In this document: piece by piece, positions 1 through 6,415 of the stretch
Layout: each line of letters begins with the position of its first letter
How positions within the stretch are numbered: position 1 is the first letter of the stretch
Source: a virus
DNA: 20,935 nucleotides
IMG/VR virus record: IMGVR_UViG_3300050014_000694
Coordinates: 1-20,935 of that record
Direction: 5' to 3' (one strand)
The notes under the pieces: generated by a model
Told to the model about the DNA's origin: nothing
Database searches by the model: none
Seen by the model: only the letters and a program-made list of their open reading frames with translations
Position numbers and translations under genes: made by a program

Positions 1-18
1 AGGGGGGGGAGGGGGGGT
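1..18. repeat. G-rich low-complexity tract
   Basis: The first 18 bases are almost all G, broken only by A at positions 1 and 11. The tract lies just beyond the stop of the small minus-strand gene. It could be a real polypurine tract or a sequencing or assembly artefact at an end; the sequence alone does not decide. Confidence 0.5.
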
Positions 19-23
19 GATTT

Positions 24-281
24 CTAACCTTTTCCGCCAGGCCAGAATTCCAGCACCCCTCGGCGGGATACCCATGCGGCACCGAGCATAAGCGCCAATT
101 TCAGACAACCGCTGGAAATTCCGATTCGTACTCTTAAACCTTCGTCAATCGGCTTGTTCACCGGTTGATAATTAACCTCGCCATGCGGTACGCTATGCGG
201 CATCGCCCAGTTATTAGGGATCGCCGCGTTGAACGCCAGAAACACAACGCCCCAGACCAACCACCCGATCTTGTTTTTCAT
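24..281 (-). CDS. small membrane protein, function unknown
   Basis: This is an 85-residue protein that I do not recognise. I chose the ATG at 281 (MKNKIGWLVW...) over an upstream start because it follows a G-rich stretch (GGGGTGGGGGCTT) and opens directly with a basic N-terminus plus a hydrophobic segment at about residues 5-21. That segment could be a signal anchor or signal peptide. A second, weaker hydrophobic stretch lies at about 56-71, between a polar middle and a basic end. It is the next gene downstream of the integrase on the same strand, separated by a large inverted repeat. A holin-like or superinfection-exclusion role would fit the location, but nothing in the sequence shows either. 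A false ORF is still possible. Confidence 0.4.
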   Translation of the reverse strand: MKNKIGWLVWGVVFLAFNAAIPNNWAMPHSVPHGEVNYQPVNKPIDEGLRVRIGISSGCLKLALMLGAAWVSRRGVLEFWPGGKG

Positions 282-314
282 AAGCCCCCACCCCAGCGCA
301 GCAACCCCGCAACT

Positions 315-373
315 GTCAAGCAATCCTTGACGGTTGCCCTGCGGAGCCCGGCCAACCGTTAAGGAATCCTTAA
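315..373. repeat. compound inverted repeat downstream of the integrase
   Basis: Bases 322-338 pair with 350-367 around an 11-base loop, with about 15 Watson-Crick pairs, one G-T pair, one bulge (352) and one mismatch. Each outer flank can also fold on its own arm: GTCAAG (315-320) with CTTGAC (326-331), and TTAAGG (359-364) with CCTTAA (368-373). Two alternative foldings are therefore possible. It begins 17 bases past the integrase stop. No T-run follows on the minus strand, so it is not a standard Rho-independent terminator. It might protect mRNA ends, act as a binding site or be a recombination site. Confidence 0.75.
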
Positions 374-389
374 TAGTTCGCGCGCCACC

Positions 390-1499
390 TCAAGCCCCCG
401 GCATCTTCTGCATTGCCGCGCGCATCGTCTCCATGTCCAGATGCGTGTAAACCCGGCTCACCGCCGCCGACTCGTGGCCCACGATCGCGCGGGCGATCGC
501 ATCTGAAACCCCCGCGGCCTTCAGCATGGATGTCGCCGTGTGACGCAGCGAGTGGAAGCAAAGCTCGCTAACCTCCCTGGAGCCGGTCTTGCTAGTGCGT
601 TCCGCGTGCGGGTGGCGTGCCAACCCCACGCTCGAGAGGATCTTGCGGAACGCATTGGAGCGCGCCGCCTTGTGGATTTTCGCAATCCCTGGAAACAGCA
701 ACCCATCAGGGTTAGCCCGCCCCGGCAGGGCTAGCAAAGCCTCCTTGGCCGCATCCATCAGCGGCAGCGCCACCACGGCCCCGGTTTTCGCCGCGGTGAA
801 GGCGATCGTTCCTTCCATCAAATTCACATTGCGCCAGCTCAGCACCGCCAGGTCATTCAGTCGCTGCCCGGTATAGAGCCCCAGGAACACCATCCCCCGC
901 CACTCCCCCTTCAACGCCGGCAGCAATACCGCCAACTCTTCCGGACGAAACTCCCGCCGCGCCGTGGCCGCTTTGCGCAATGCTGGCACTTCCGCCGCCA
1001 CATTGTCTGCAATCAACTTCTGCTTGCGCGCCTGCCCGAAGGCGATCTTAAGAATCTTCATCTTCAGATTCGCCGTGCCTGCGGATTGATTTGCTCCCCA
1101 ATAATCCCGCAGTTCCCCGAGCCGCTGCGGAGTCACCGCCGAGAACCGCACAAGATCCTGTGCCCTTAGCCACTCAGCGGTTTCCTTGATTGTCGCCACA
1201 TACGCCGCCCCGGTGGTGGCTGCCACCTCGCCCAAGCGCGACGTCACCCACTTTTCCAGCCATGCCGACGGGTCCGGATCGGCTTCCGGCACATAATCCA
1301 CCATCAGACGGTCCAGCGCGGCGCGCAGCTGGTGGGGTTTGTCCCGGTGCTTGCGCAGCGCCCGTTCCGTGGCCACCGCCACTGCCAGAGCTTCCGTCTT
1401 GTTTTCCAGTCCCGTGGAGAACTGCTTCTGTTTTCCGTCTGGTCCGCAGATGCATGCATACCAGTACTTGCTTTTCTTATGTGTCCGTAACGAGGCCAT
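390..1499 (-). CDS. int: tyrosine-family site-specific integrase
   Basis: This 369-residue phage integrase would catalyse recombination between the phage attP and a host tRNA gene. The N-terminal part (about 1-60, MASLRTHKKSKYWYACI...) looks like an arm-type DNA-binding domain. About 75-170 is the core-binding SAM-like domain and about 180-365 the catalytic domain. The catalytic set is complete: R213 (TGQR), K238 in the beta-hairpin (AAKTG), H316 and R319 (HSLRH), H342 (GHES) and the nucleophile Y351 (VYTH). I prefer the ATG at 1499, since MASL followed by a KYWYA strand is a usual opening for this type. An upstream in-frame TTG at 1520 has no better ribosome binding site. The start lies about 120 bases from a tRNA-like attachment core and points away from it, as phage integrases commonly do. 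The style resembles verrucomicrobial integrases, which is an impression only. Confidence 0.95.
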   Translation of the reverse strand: MASLRTHKKSKYWYACICGPDGKQKQFSTGLENKTEALAVAVATERALRKHRDKPHQLRAALDRLMVDYVPEADPDPSAWLEKWVTSRLGEVAATTGAAYVATIKETAEWLRAQDLVRFSAVTPQRLGELRDYWGANQSAGTANLKMKILKIAFGQARKQKLIADNVAAEVPALRKAATARREFRPEELAVLLPALKGEWRGMVFLGLYTGQRLNDLAVLSWRNVNLMEGTIAFTAAKTGAVVALPLMDAAKEALLALPGRANPDGLLFPGIAKIHKAARSNAFRKILSSVGLARHPHAERTSKTGSREVSELCFHSLRHTATSMLKAAGVSDAIARAIVGHESAAVSRVYTHLDMETMRAAMQKMPGA

Positions 1500-1505
1500 G
1501 AGGTT

Positions 1506-1533
1506 ACAATAGACTTCCAAGAAACCATGTCAA
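1506..1533 (-). promoter_or_regulatory. candidate sigma70-type promoter of the integrase
   Basis: On the minus strand a perfect -35 box TTGACA (1533-1528) is followed, after 16 bases, by TATTGT (1511-1506), a 4 of 6 match to the -10 box. Only six bases separate the -10 box from the integrase ATG at 1499, so transcription would start at about the A of the ATG and give a leaderless mRNA. This agrees with the lack of a well-placed Shine-Dalgarno sequence. The promoter lies on the integrase side of the att core and would stay with the gene after integration. Confidence 0.45.
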
Positions 1534-1618
1534 TCCATGATAACTCAGGCCAAAAAGAAAAACTTAACCCGTTGCAAATCAATAACTTCTCTCTATCAAA
1601 AACACCCATTATCTAACC

Positions 1619-1643
1619 AGGGGTTCGAATCCCTCCCGTTCCG
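1619..1643 (+). other. attP: attP core: 3' end of a tRNA gene (T arm and acceptor strand)
   Basis: The plus strand reads as the 3' end of a tRNA. G53 (1623) is followed by the T-loop TTCGAAT (1624-1630), the 3' T-stem CCCTC (1631-1635), the acceptor strand CCGTTCC (1636-1642) and discriminator G (1643). The T-stem has three G-C pairs, one G-T and a mismatched outer pair. No CCA is encoded. The preceding 90 bases contain no matching 5' acceptor strand (GGAACGG) or D arm, so this is a fragment. Phage integrases often use such 3' tRNA ends as identity segments, and this one lies beside the integrase. The isotype cannot be assigned. Core ends are approximate, since identity with the host tRNA may extend a few bases either way. 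Confidence 0.7.
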
Positions 1644-1721
1644 CGCTCCTTATGGAATATATAAAAACCGATTCCAGCAGGGCTAAAGTCACAATGACCT
1701 TCCAACCCTGATCCAAGACCC

Positions 1722-2300
1722 TTATCGGGTAGCCTGGAAGTGGGCGGCATCCCGGCCCCAGAACGCACCGGCCGGTAACCAACCTTCCCGCGCAAAGATC
1801 TCCATCACTTCCAGCGGCATGGTGGCCACTGCCGGCCAATGCACCAGGTTGCCGTTCTCAGCGTCATTCAGATCGATGGCCGCCCCTCGGGCGTGCAGGC
1901 TGGGGGAAGTGCCGTTGCGCATGGGCCGATCACAATAGCAGCCGTCGTAGTGCTTGAGGATCCACGCATGCGGACTGTCAGCGATCGCCCTCAGCACGCG
2001 CCCGAGCGATTCCGCCACCTTGCGGTGGCAGCGCACGGTTTGCACCGGCTTGCCTTCGTAGAGCATGCCGAGGCTGGACACGGGGAGGTTGACGAGTTGC
2101 GCCTCGTCGCCAGGGTCGCCATAGTACGCTTGCAGCCGGGCCGCGTTGGTTTCCGGCCACGGGTTCGGACTTGGCATCAGCCGGCGCAAATACGTTTGCA
2201 AGGCGGCAATGCTCTTCGGTCCCCAGTATCCATCAGCAGCGGTGCTGATCTTGCGTTGCATCACTTTAATCTCTTCGGTAATCATTGGTTGTTTCTCCAT
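1722..2300 (-). CDS. endolysin: peptidoglycan-binding domain plus M15-type metallopeptidase
   Basis: This 192-residue lysis enzyme is expected to cut peptide bonds in peptidoglycan (L-alanyl-D-glutamate or D-Ala-D-Ala type). Residues about 7-40 look like a peptidoglycan-binding domain 1 repeat, with the D23-G-Y-W-G27 turn followed by SIAALQ. The C-terminal part carries the M15 pattern SxHxxGxAxD (S134, H136, G139, D143) and then W181-x-x-D184-x-x-H187-F. This gives the expected zinc ligands H136, D143 and H187, with D184 as probable general base. I chose the ATG at 2300 because GAGGAAAA (2315-2308) lies seven bases upstream. An earlier ATG at 2336 would add 12 residues outside the recognised domains. 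No signal peptide is seen, so export would depend on the holin-like protein encoded just upstream. It is the last gene before the attachment site. Confidence 0.88.
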   Translation of the reverse strand: MEKQPMITEEIKVMQRKISTAADGYWGPKSIAALQTYLRRLMPSPNPWPETNAARLQAYYGDPGDEAQLVNLPVSSLGMLYEGKPVQTVRCHRKVAESLGRVLRAIADSPHAWILKHYDGCYCDRPMRNGTSPSLHARGAAIDLNDAENGNLVHWPAVATMPLEVMEIFAREGWLPAGAFWGRDAAHFQATR

Positions 2301-2307
2301 TGTTCGA

Positions 2308-2315
2308 TTTTCCTC
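2308..2315 (-). promoter_or_regulatory. Shine-Dalgarno site of the endolysin
   Basis: GAGGAAAA on the minus strand, seven bases before the ATG at 2300. It decides the endolysin start and is one of the few clear Shine-Dalgarno sites in the window. Confidence 0.7.
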
Positions 2316-2338
2316 AACAACCAGCAGGGCAGTCATGG

Positions 2339-2818
2339 CTAGTTTCCTGTCTCGCCCAGACGGCGAGCCTCACGATCAAGCTCGGCCTGATCGGCGGCAG
2401 TCCTTGGGATCTCGGTGGCGGTCTTGCCGTCCGGCGAAATGATTATGACATTTGCGTTCTTGGATCCGTTCTTGGCCTGATAGGCGTTGATGGCACTGGC
2501 GATGGCAACCGGGTCAATCCCAAAAACAGGCTTTCCAGCCGGTGACATGCTGACGGTGCAGGATGTCAGCCCAGAGCCGAACAGACCCACGAAGAGCAGC
2601 ACGAGCAGAGGCTGTAACTTGCTGCCGGTTCCACCAGTGCTCCCGCCAGAAGGCGGCACGGCGTCCTTGGCGAGGTGTCCCAGCGCGGCGATCGCCACCG
2701 GCACGAGGTACGTTTTCCAGTCTTCGAGCGAGTTACCCGCTTGCAAGACGGAGACGAGGGCATAGGCGATTGCGCCGAGGATTCCGGCGATGGTGGTTTT
2801 CCAGTCGGTGGGGTTCAT
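2339..2818 (-). CDS. holin-like membrane protein fused to a lipobox-containing C-terminal segment
   Basis: This 159-residue protein has two parts. Residues 1-52 look like a small phage holin, with hydrophobic segments at about 9-26 and 36-50 around a polar turn (NSLEDWKT). After a Gly/Ser/Thr linker (56-66), a third hydrophobic stretch (about 69-83) ends in L84-T-S-C87, a good lipobox. A polar tail rich in N, K, D and E follows (88-159). The second half alone would look like a lipoprotein signal peptide plus a short periplasmic domain, as in an outer-membrane spanin subunit. I see no internal ATG or well-placed GTG/TTG from which that half could be made separately. The gene lies four bases after a coiled-coil membrane protein gene and just before the endolysin, so it belongs to a lysis cassette. 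Which half does what is inference. Confidence 0.65.
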   Translation of the reverse strand: MNPTDWKTTIAGILGAIAYALVSVLQAGNSLEDWKTYLVPVAIAALGHLAKDAVPPSGGSTGGTGSKLQPLLVLLFVGLFGSGLTSCTVSMSPAGKPVFGIDPVAIASAINAYQAKNGSKNANVIIISPDGKTATEIPRTAADQAELDREARRLGETGN

Positions 2819-2822
2819 TTGG

Positions 2823-3161
2823 CTATTTGGTGTGAGTGGCTATTCTATCAATTCCGGTTTCAATGCGCGTGATGACAGTCCGCATCTCAGAGACAGAGGA
2901 GGATGTCTTTGCGGCAGCCTCCTTCATGTCGTCGCTCATCTCTCTGACGACGGCAGCGTTGGATGCGAGAACTGACGCATTGGATGTCAGCAGATCCTCC
3001 AGCCTGCGGTCCCGTTCCCTGCCATCAACATAGAGGACCGATACCATGATTATGCACATGACGACCAGTATCCCGTTCTTCCGGTAGATGGCACCGATCA
3101 GTCCTACGACAGAACTTGGGATCTCCAGATCAAATAGCTGCTTGTCGGTGGGGCGGGTCAT
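2823..3161 (-). CDS. single-TM coiled-coil protein of the lysis cassette (inner-membrane spanin-like or XhlA-like)
   Basis: This 112-residue protein has a short N-terminal part (1-29), one strong transmembrane segment (about 30-45, ILVVMCIIMVSVLYV) and a long polar heptad-like region (about 48-109) typical of a coiled coil. The layout matches either an inner-membrane spanin, with a periplasmic coiled coil, or a haemolysin XhlA-type phage protein. Its place directly before the holin/lipobox gene and the endolysin favours a lysis role. A partnership with the lipobox segment of the next gene would resemble a two-part spanin. No enzymatic motif is present. Confidence 0.6.
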   Translation of the reverse strand: MTRPTDKQLFDLEIPSSVVGLIGAIYRKNGILVVMCIIMVSVLYVDGRERDRRLEDLLTSNASVLASNAAVVREMSDDMKEAAAKTSSSVSEMRTVITRIETGIDRIATHTK

Positions 3162-3164
3162 GAA

Positions 3165-4712
3165 TTACAAGGGTTCTATCGCAAACAGATCTATCAAAGT
3201 GAGGGGATAGGTACTTTGGATCCCGTGTTTGGTTGACGTATTGTTTTGAGCGCTGGTCACTGTAGCCAAGTGGCAATCCCGGTAAAACAAGCGGATGGCG
3301 TCACCCTCCAGCTCGGCAGAGATCCAATCCCCGTCGGTCCAATCCACATTGGAAACAGTAACCAGATCCGTCGCCCCTGGTGCGTAGATTGAGCATTTCA
3401 AGGTTGTGGAATTAATCCGACCCCAGCGCAAAAATGTCGTCGCATCCGCGCTCACCCGGAGATTCAGAAAAACCTGAGTGGCCAAAGTCGGGTCGAAGGC
3501 GGCCACATGCACCATGACCCGGCAATTGACCAACCCGCCATCCAGTGTCGCCCGGTTATTGGCGTAGGCAGTAGGTTTTAGTTTATTGGTCACGATTTCC
3601 CACGCGCCGGAGCTCACCAGCCACGTTCTAGTGCCAGTGGTGATGGGGTTCCCGAAAGTCACTCGGTCCGCAAGATCCGCCACCCGGGTTGGAATCTTGT
3701 TGGCCAATACTTCTGCCGCTATCCTGGTCCGTTTTGAAGCCGGAGTTTCAAGCCCGAATTTTGCGAGCCCGGTGTTAAACCCGTGCAGCCAGGAGAGGAA
3801 AATCCGCCCCTGCCACTGCCCATCACGGTAGAATGGTACGAAATCCGGCTTGTAAATAGCTTGGTCCGCATTGTCCGCGATCGTTGAATAAGCCAGCGGT
3901 CGGGTGGTGCAGGTAAACGTCAGCCCATCCGGAGAGGTGGCCAACCATGCCGCGCCGGGTATGCCCCCACCCTCATTGCCAGCGTTCACGAAAAACAGCA
4001 CCCACTGATTTCCTACTTTTCGGACGCTGTAATGCCACAGGTGGCCGGTCGGTTTGCCGGTGATTGAGATCGTCCCCACCAATGTCCAAGGGCCGACAAG
4101 CGCGGTCGCTGTGTATCGCCGTATTAAATCGGGTGATGGCGTCCCGTCCAACGCGTACATTTCAAATCCTGTCGGAGTCTGAAGTACAACCGGACAGACA
4201 AAATCAGCCCCCGTCGCGCTATCAACCATCATTGTTTTTGCGCTCCAATTGATGCCATTCGAGCTGGATGCATAGTAAATAACCGCATCAGGCCCGGCGG
4301 TGATTCGCTCCCGCCAAATACAATACAAAATGCCCCCCGAGAGCAGCAGGTTGACATCAGAATTATAGTCGGCAGCAGGAACTGGCTTGGCCGCGATTGG
4401 ATTGACAAGACCCGCCGGCGTCACCCATGTGGTTCCATCGTTAGAGGCGGCGATAGACGGGTTTTCAAAAGCCGAATTTGAGGTATCCCCCAATGGGGTG
4501 TAGGCCATCCACCAAGTATAGCCTCCGAATCCTTCCGGCACCCATAGAGCGGACGGGTGCATGGGCTTCGCGTTGTCCCCCGCAACAGCTCCGGCATAGG
4601 CGGCCAGGGAATTGGTTGGCACTTGCAAAGAGATCATGCTCAGGGCTGCAAAATCCAGCGTCGGAACATCCACCTTTCTCCCCGTCAACAGCCGTCTCAA
4701 AGCGGGCCTCAT
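3165..4712 (-). CDS. tail spike-like protein: beta-propeller plus lectin-like C-terminal domain
   Basis: This 515-residue protein probably binds or trims host surface glycans. Residues about 50-320 have the look of a five-bladed propeller related to GH43/GH32-type hydrolases and sialidases. Repeated Asp-box-like turns are visible: SNDGTTW (90-96), SSNGINW (150-156) and SPDGLTF (260-266). There are also strands such as YTWWMAYTP (65-73) and ILYCIWRE (128-135), and the FENPSIAAS segment (82-90). About 352-515 resembles a concanavalin/LamG-like jelly roll. A catalytic triad cannot be assigned, so it may only bind. The ATG at 4712 overlaps the stop of the upstream gene (TGATG), indicating coupling. 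The reading frame extends further upstream, but that part lies inside the previous gene. Being last in the tail block supports a receptor-binding role. Confidence 0.65.
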   Translation of the reverse strand: MRPALRRLLTGRKVDVPTLDFAALSMISLQVPTNSLAAYAGAVAGDNAKPMHPSALWVPEGFGGYTWWMAYTPLGDTSNSAFENPSIAASNDGTTWVTPAGLVNPIAAKPVPAADYNSDVNLLLSGGILYCIWRERITAGPDAVIYYASSSNGINWSAKTMMVDSATGADFVCPVVLQTPTGFEMYALDGTPSPDLIRRYTATALVGPWTLVGTISITGKPTGHLWHYSVRKVGNQWVLFFVNAGNEGGGIPGAAWLATSPDGLTFTCTTRPLAYSTIADNADQAIYKPDFVPFYRDGQWQGRIFLSWLHGFNTGLAKFGLETPASKRTRIAAEVLANKIPTRVADLADRVTFGNPITTGTRTWLVSSGAWEIVTNKLKPTAYANNRATLDGGLVNCRVMVHVAAFDPTLATQVFLNLRVSADATTFLRWGRINSTTLKCSIYAPGATDLVTVSNVDWTDGDWISAELEGDAIRLFYRDCHLATVTSAQNNTSTKHGIQSTYPLTLIDLFAIEPL

Positions 4713-5488
4713 CAGATTGAAATGCTGGAGAGTTGCAGGGTTTTCACCGCTCCCGAGGTGGGGGTATAGCCTCCAGTGGTCACCAGGTAGCAGAACAGCG
4801 AGCCGCTCAGCGCAGCCACATCCTTGTTGATGCCGCTGGTCTGTGCCCACAGCGTTGACCCCAGATCCACGGGCGATCCGATGTCAACAAATCCAAGATA
4901 AGCCGCGCGGTCGCCCGCTGGCAGATCCCACGCGTCGTTATCCAGGTACGCGCTGGGCGGGGTGGCATTGTATAGGTGCAGACGGAAGGAAGACATGCCG
5001 GAAGGCACTGCCGCCACGTCGATGCGCAGCGTAGCTTCCCGCAGCGTCACCACATCCAGCCCGGCCACGAGTGAGGGAAATTCCCAGATGGCGGACCCCA
5101 CCACGGAAACCGTGTGTGTGCCGCTGCCCGCGTTGGTGGTAGCGATCGCCGCGCCGCCCGAGGTGGCCGCGAATGAAAACGTATCAGCAGTCGCCGACAC
5201 CACAAAGTAATTGGTTGCCAGGGCAAGCCCAGCTGGAAGCACGCCTGTGGTGGTGAGTTGCAGACAGGTGCCATCCGTCAAGCCATGCGCCGCCAACGTC
5301 GCCACGCCGGGATTTGCATTGCTGATGGATGTCAGTACCGAAACCGTGCCGACGCCATTACCCACCCCCACACAATCTCCGGCTGTGTACGGTATGACGT
5401 TGGCCGGACGGCGCAGTGTGGTGGCGATAAACGCGCAATCGCTGGCCACACGCGTGCGACCGAGACGGGAGATTTGATTCAGGTTCAT
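4712..5488 (-). CDS. phage tail-associated connector protein with an inserted tail-repeat module
   Basis: This 258-residue protein falls into two interleaved parts. Residues about 14-46 (SDCAFIATTLRRP, then YTAGDCVG) and about 132-258 (AIWEFPSL, AYLGFVDIGSPVDLG, LFCYLVTTGGYTPTSGA) read as one phage structural domain common near tail fibre genes. Between them, about 52-128, lies a module with the hallmark AHGLTDGTCLQL, TTGVLPAGLALATNYFVV and GSGTHTV. That is the repeat found in many phage tail fibre and baseplate proteins. There is no signal peptide and no catalytic motif. It is coupled to the spike gene by a TGATG overlap and follows the fibre adaptor gene by 12 bases. The role is inferred from family style and position: linking or decorating the tail fibre or spike. 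Confidence 0.55.
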   Translation of the reverse strand: MNLNQISRLGRTRVASDCAFIATTLRRPANVIPYTAGDCVGVGNGVGTVSVLTSISNANPGVATLAAHGLTDGTCLQLTTTGVLPAGLALATNYFVVSATADTFSFAATSGGAAIATTNAGSGTHTVSVVGSAIWEFPSLVAGLDVVTLREATLRIDVAAVPSGMSSFRLHLYNATPPSAYLDNDAWDLPAGDRAAYLGFVDIGSPVDLGSTLWAQTSGINKDVAALSGSLFCYLVTTGGYTPTSGAVKTLQLSSISI

Positions 5489-5500
5489 GGTTTCAGCGGG

Positions 5501-6412
5501 TTAGAGAGTGGTTTTTTTCCAGAGCACGGGAGAGACGCAGACACAGACGTATTCATCCACACCCCCCACGATGCAGCGTTGCCCGAGGAAAGTGGCAGGC
5601 GTGGCCGTGGCGCTCACCACCGTGGCCGTTCCGGTGCCGATGCTAGGTGCCGCGTAGGTGGTGACCGGTGTCATGGCGTCCCCGGTGGAGGCGCTAAGAT
5701 AGATTTGGCTACCGCTTGCCCCCGATCCAGAATAGGATATCCCCCATTTATGGTCTCCGGAATCGTACCCGATCACCGCGTATGGCGGCGAATAGACGTT
5801 TCGCACCATGTCCCCGTTGGAAATCCACAGCGGAACGTTCATAAACGTGCCGTAATACTTAAGCAATCCGTTGCCACTCGCACTTGCTCCGGTCATGCCT
5901 GACAAGATCACATCCGCCGCTGAGATTGGTGAACCTTCCAGCGCCGTCCGGCTCATCGTGCAGGATGTCAGCGCGGTGGCCATGGCTCCGGCGATCCCAG
6001 CCAGCCCCAGTCGGTCCTGAATTGCCATGCACAGCCGGTCCAGCACGCCTTCCAGAGCGGGAGCGGGCAGCGGCGCATTGTTTTCCAATTCCAAATCCTG
6101 CAAAGGAATGGCAGAGCGGGTAATCCGCAGCGTGGCGGTAGCCGCCAGCGCCGTCCCCGTGCGCAGTGTGGCACTTGCTGCCACGCCGTCCCCGGCCAGC
6201 CCGTACCCGCTTCCCAGCGCCAGCACGGTTTCCGCGCCGCTGGCCGCGATCGCTGTCACCACCAGCCAGGTGGGGGAATCAAAGCGGAAGGGAATCACGT
6301 AGCCCGTCACCGTCGATGCGTTGCCGGCATAGGAGACTGTGTTAAGGATGCTGCCAATCACGCCCGCAAGCCTGCCCCGCAACCAGCCCGGGGAGTATTT
6401 AACAGGTGGCAA
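5501..6412 (-). CDS. tail fibre protein with T7 gp17-like N-terminal domain
   Basis: This 303-residue protein would attach the host-recognition module to the tail. Residues about 22-135 fit the T7 tail-fibre N-terminal domain: SYAGNAST, then PFRFDSPTWLVVTAI, a LALGSGYGLAGDGV strand pair, TATLRITR and finally E121-x-x-LDRL...QDR. The remainder (about 160-303) is Gly/Ser-rich and probably beta-structured; it ends in a segment (FLGQRCIV...WKK) seen near the ends of other phage fibre proteins. No ATG precedes the conserved domain. The only usable start is TTG at 6412, three bases after the stop of the giant gene, and no clear Shine-Dalgarno site is present. The protein is short for a fibre, so receptor contact may be delegated to the two following gene products. 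Confidence 0.68.
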   Translation of the reverse strand: MPPVKYSPGWLRGRLAGVIGSILNTVSYAGNASTVTGYVIPFRFDSPTWLVVTAIAASGAETVLALGSGYGLAGDGVAASATLRTGTALAATATLRITRSAIPLQDLELENNAPLPAPALEGVLDRLCMAIQDRLGLAGIAGAMATALTSCTMSRTALEGSPISAADVILSGMTGASASGNGLLKYYGTFMNVPLWISNGDMVRNVYSPPYAVIGYDSGDHKWGISYSGSGASGSQIYLSASTGDAMTPVTTYAAPSIGTGTATVVSATATPATFLGQRCIVGGVDEYVCVCVSPVLWKKTTL

Positions 6413-6414
6413 AG
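6398..6414. repeat. 17-bp exact repeat, copy 1, at the fibre gene start
   Basis: The minus-strand sequence CTTTGCCACCTGTTAAA spans the TTG start of the tail fibre gene. An identical copy lies at 15930-15946. The two are in different coding contexts, encoding PPVK here and CHLLK there. Confidence 0.85.
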
Positions 6415-6415
6415 G

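Larger units (their letters stand above)
1500..1721. other. attachment-site region between integrase and endolysin
   Basis: No credible gene lies here. The stretch holds the integrase promoter candidate and the tRNA 3'-end core. The flanks are locally AT-rich (about 1540-1615 and 1650-1680), as attP arms often are. I saw no convincing repeated arm-type integrase sites by eye, and no clear terminator after the endolysin stop. Confidence 0.5.

Noticed and set aside
282-340. Promoter for the small membrane gene based on TTGACA (minus strand, 319-314)
   Set aside because: No -10-like sequence occurs at the right distance; the following bases are G-rich.
1555-1643. A complete tRNA gene
   Set aside because: No 5' acceptor strand complementary to CCGTTCC and no D arm lie upstream; only the 3' portion is present.
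1609-1839. Minus-strand ORFs ending in GFEPLVR and GGIRTPG
   Set aside because: These peptide ends are the familiar antisense translation of a tRNA T arm and not protein-coding genes.
4713-4850. N-terminal extension of the spike frame to 4850
   Set aside because: It lies within the upstream connector gene in another frame and adds no domain; the ATG at 4712 overlaps that gene's stop in a TGATG arrangement.
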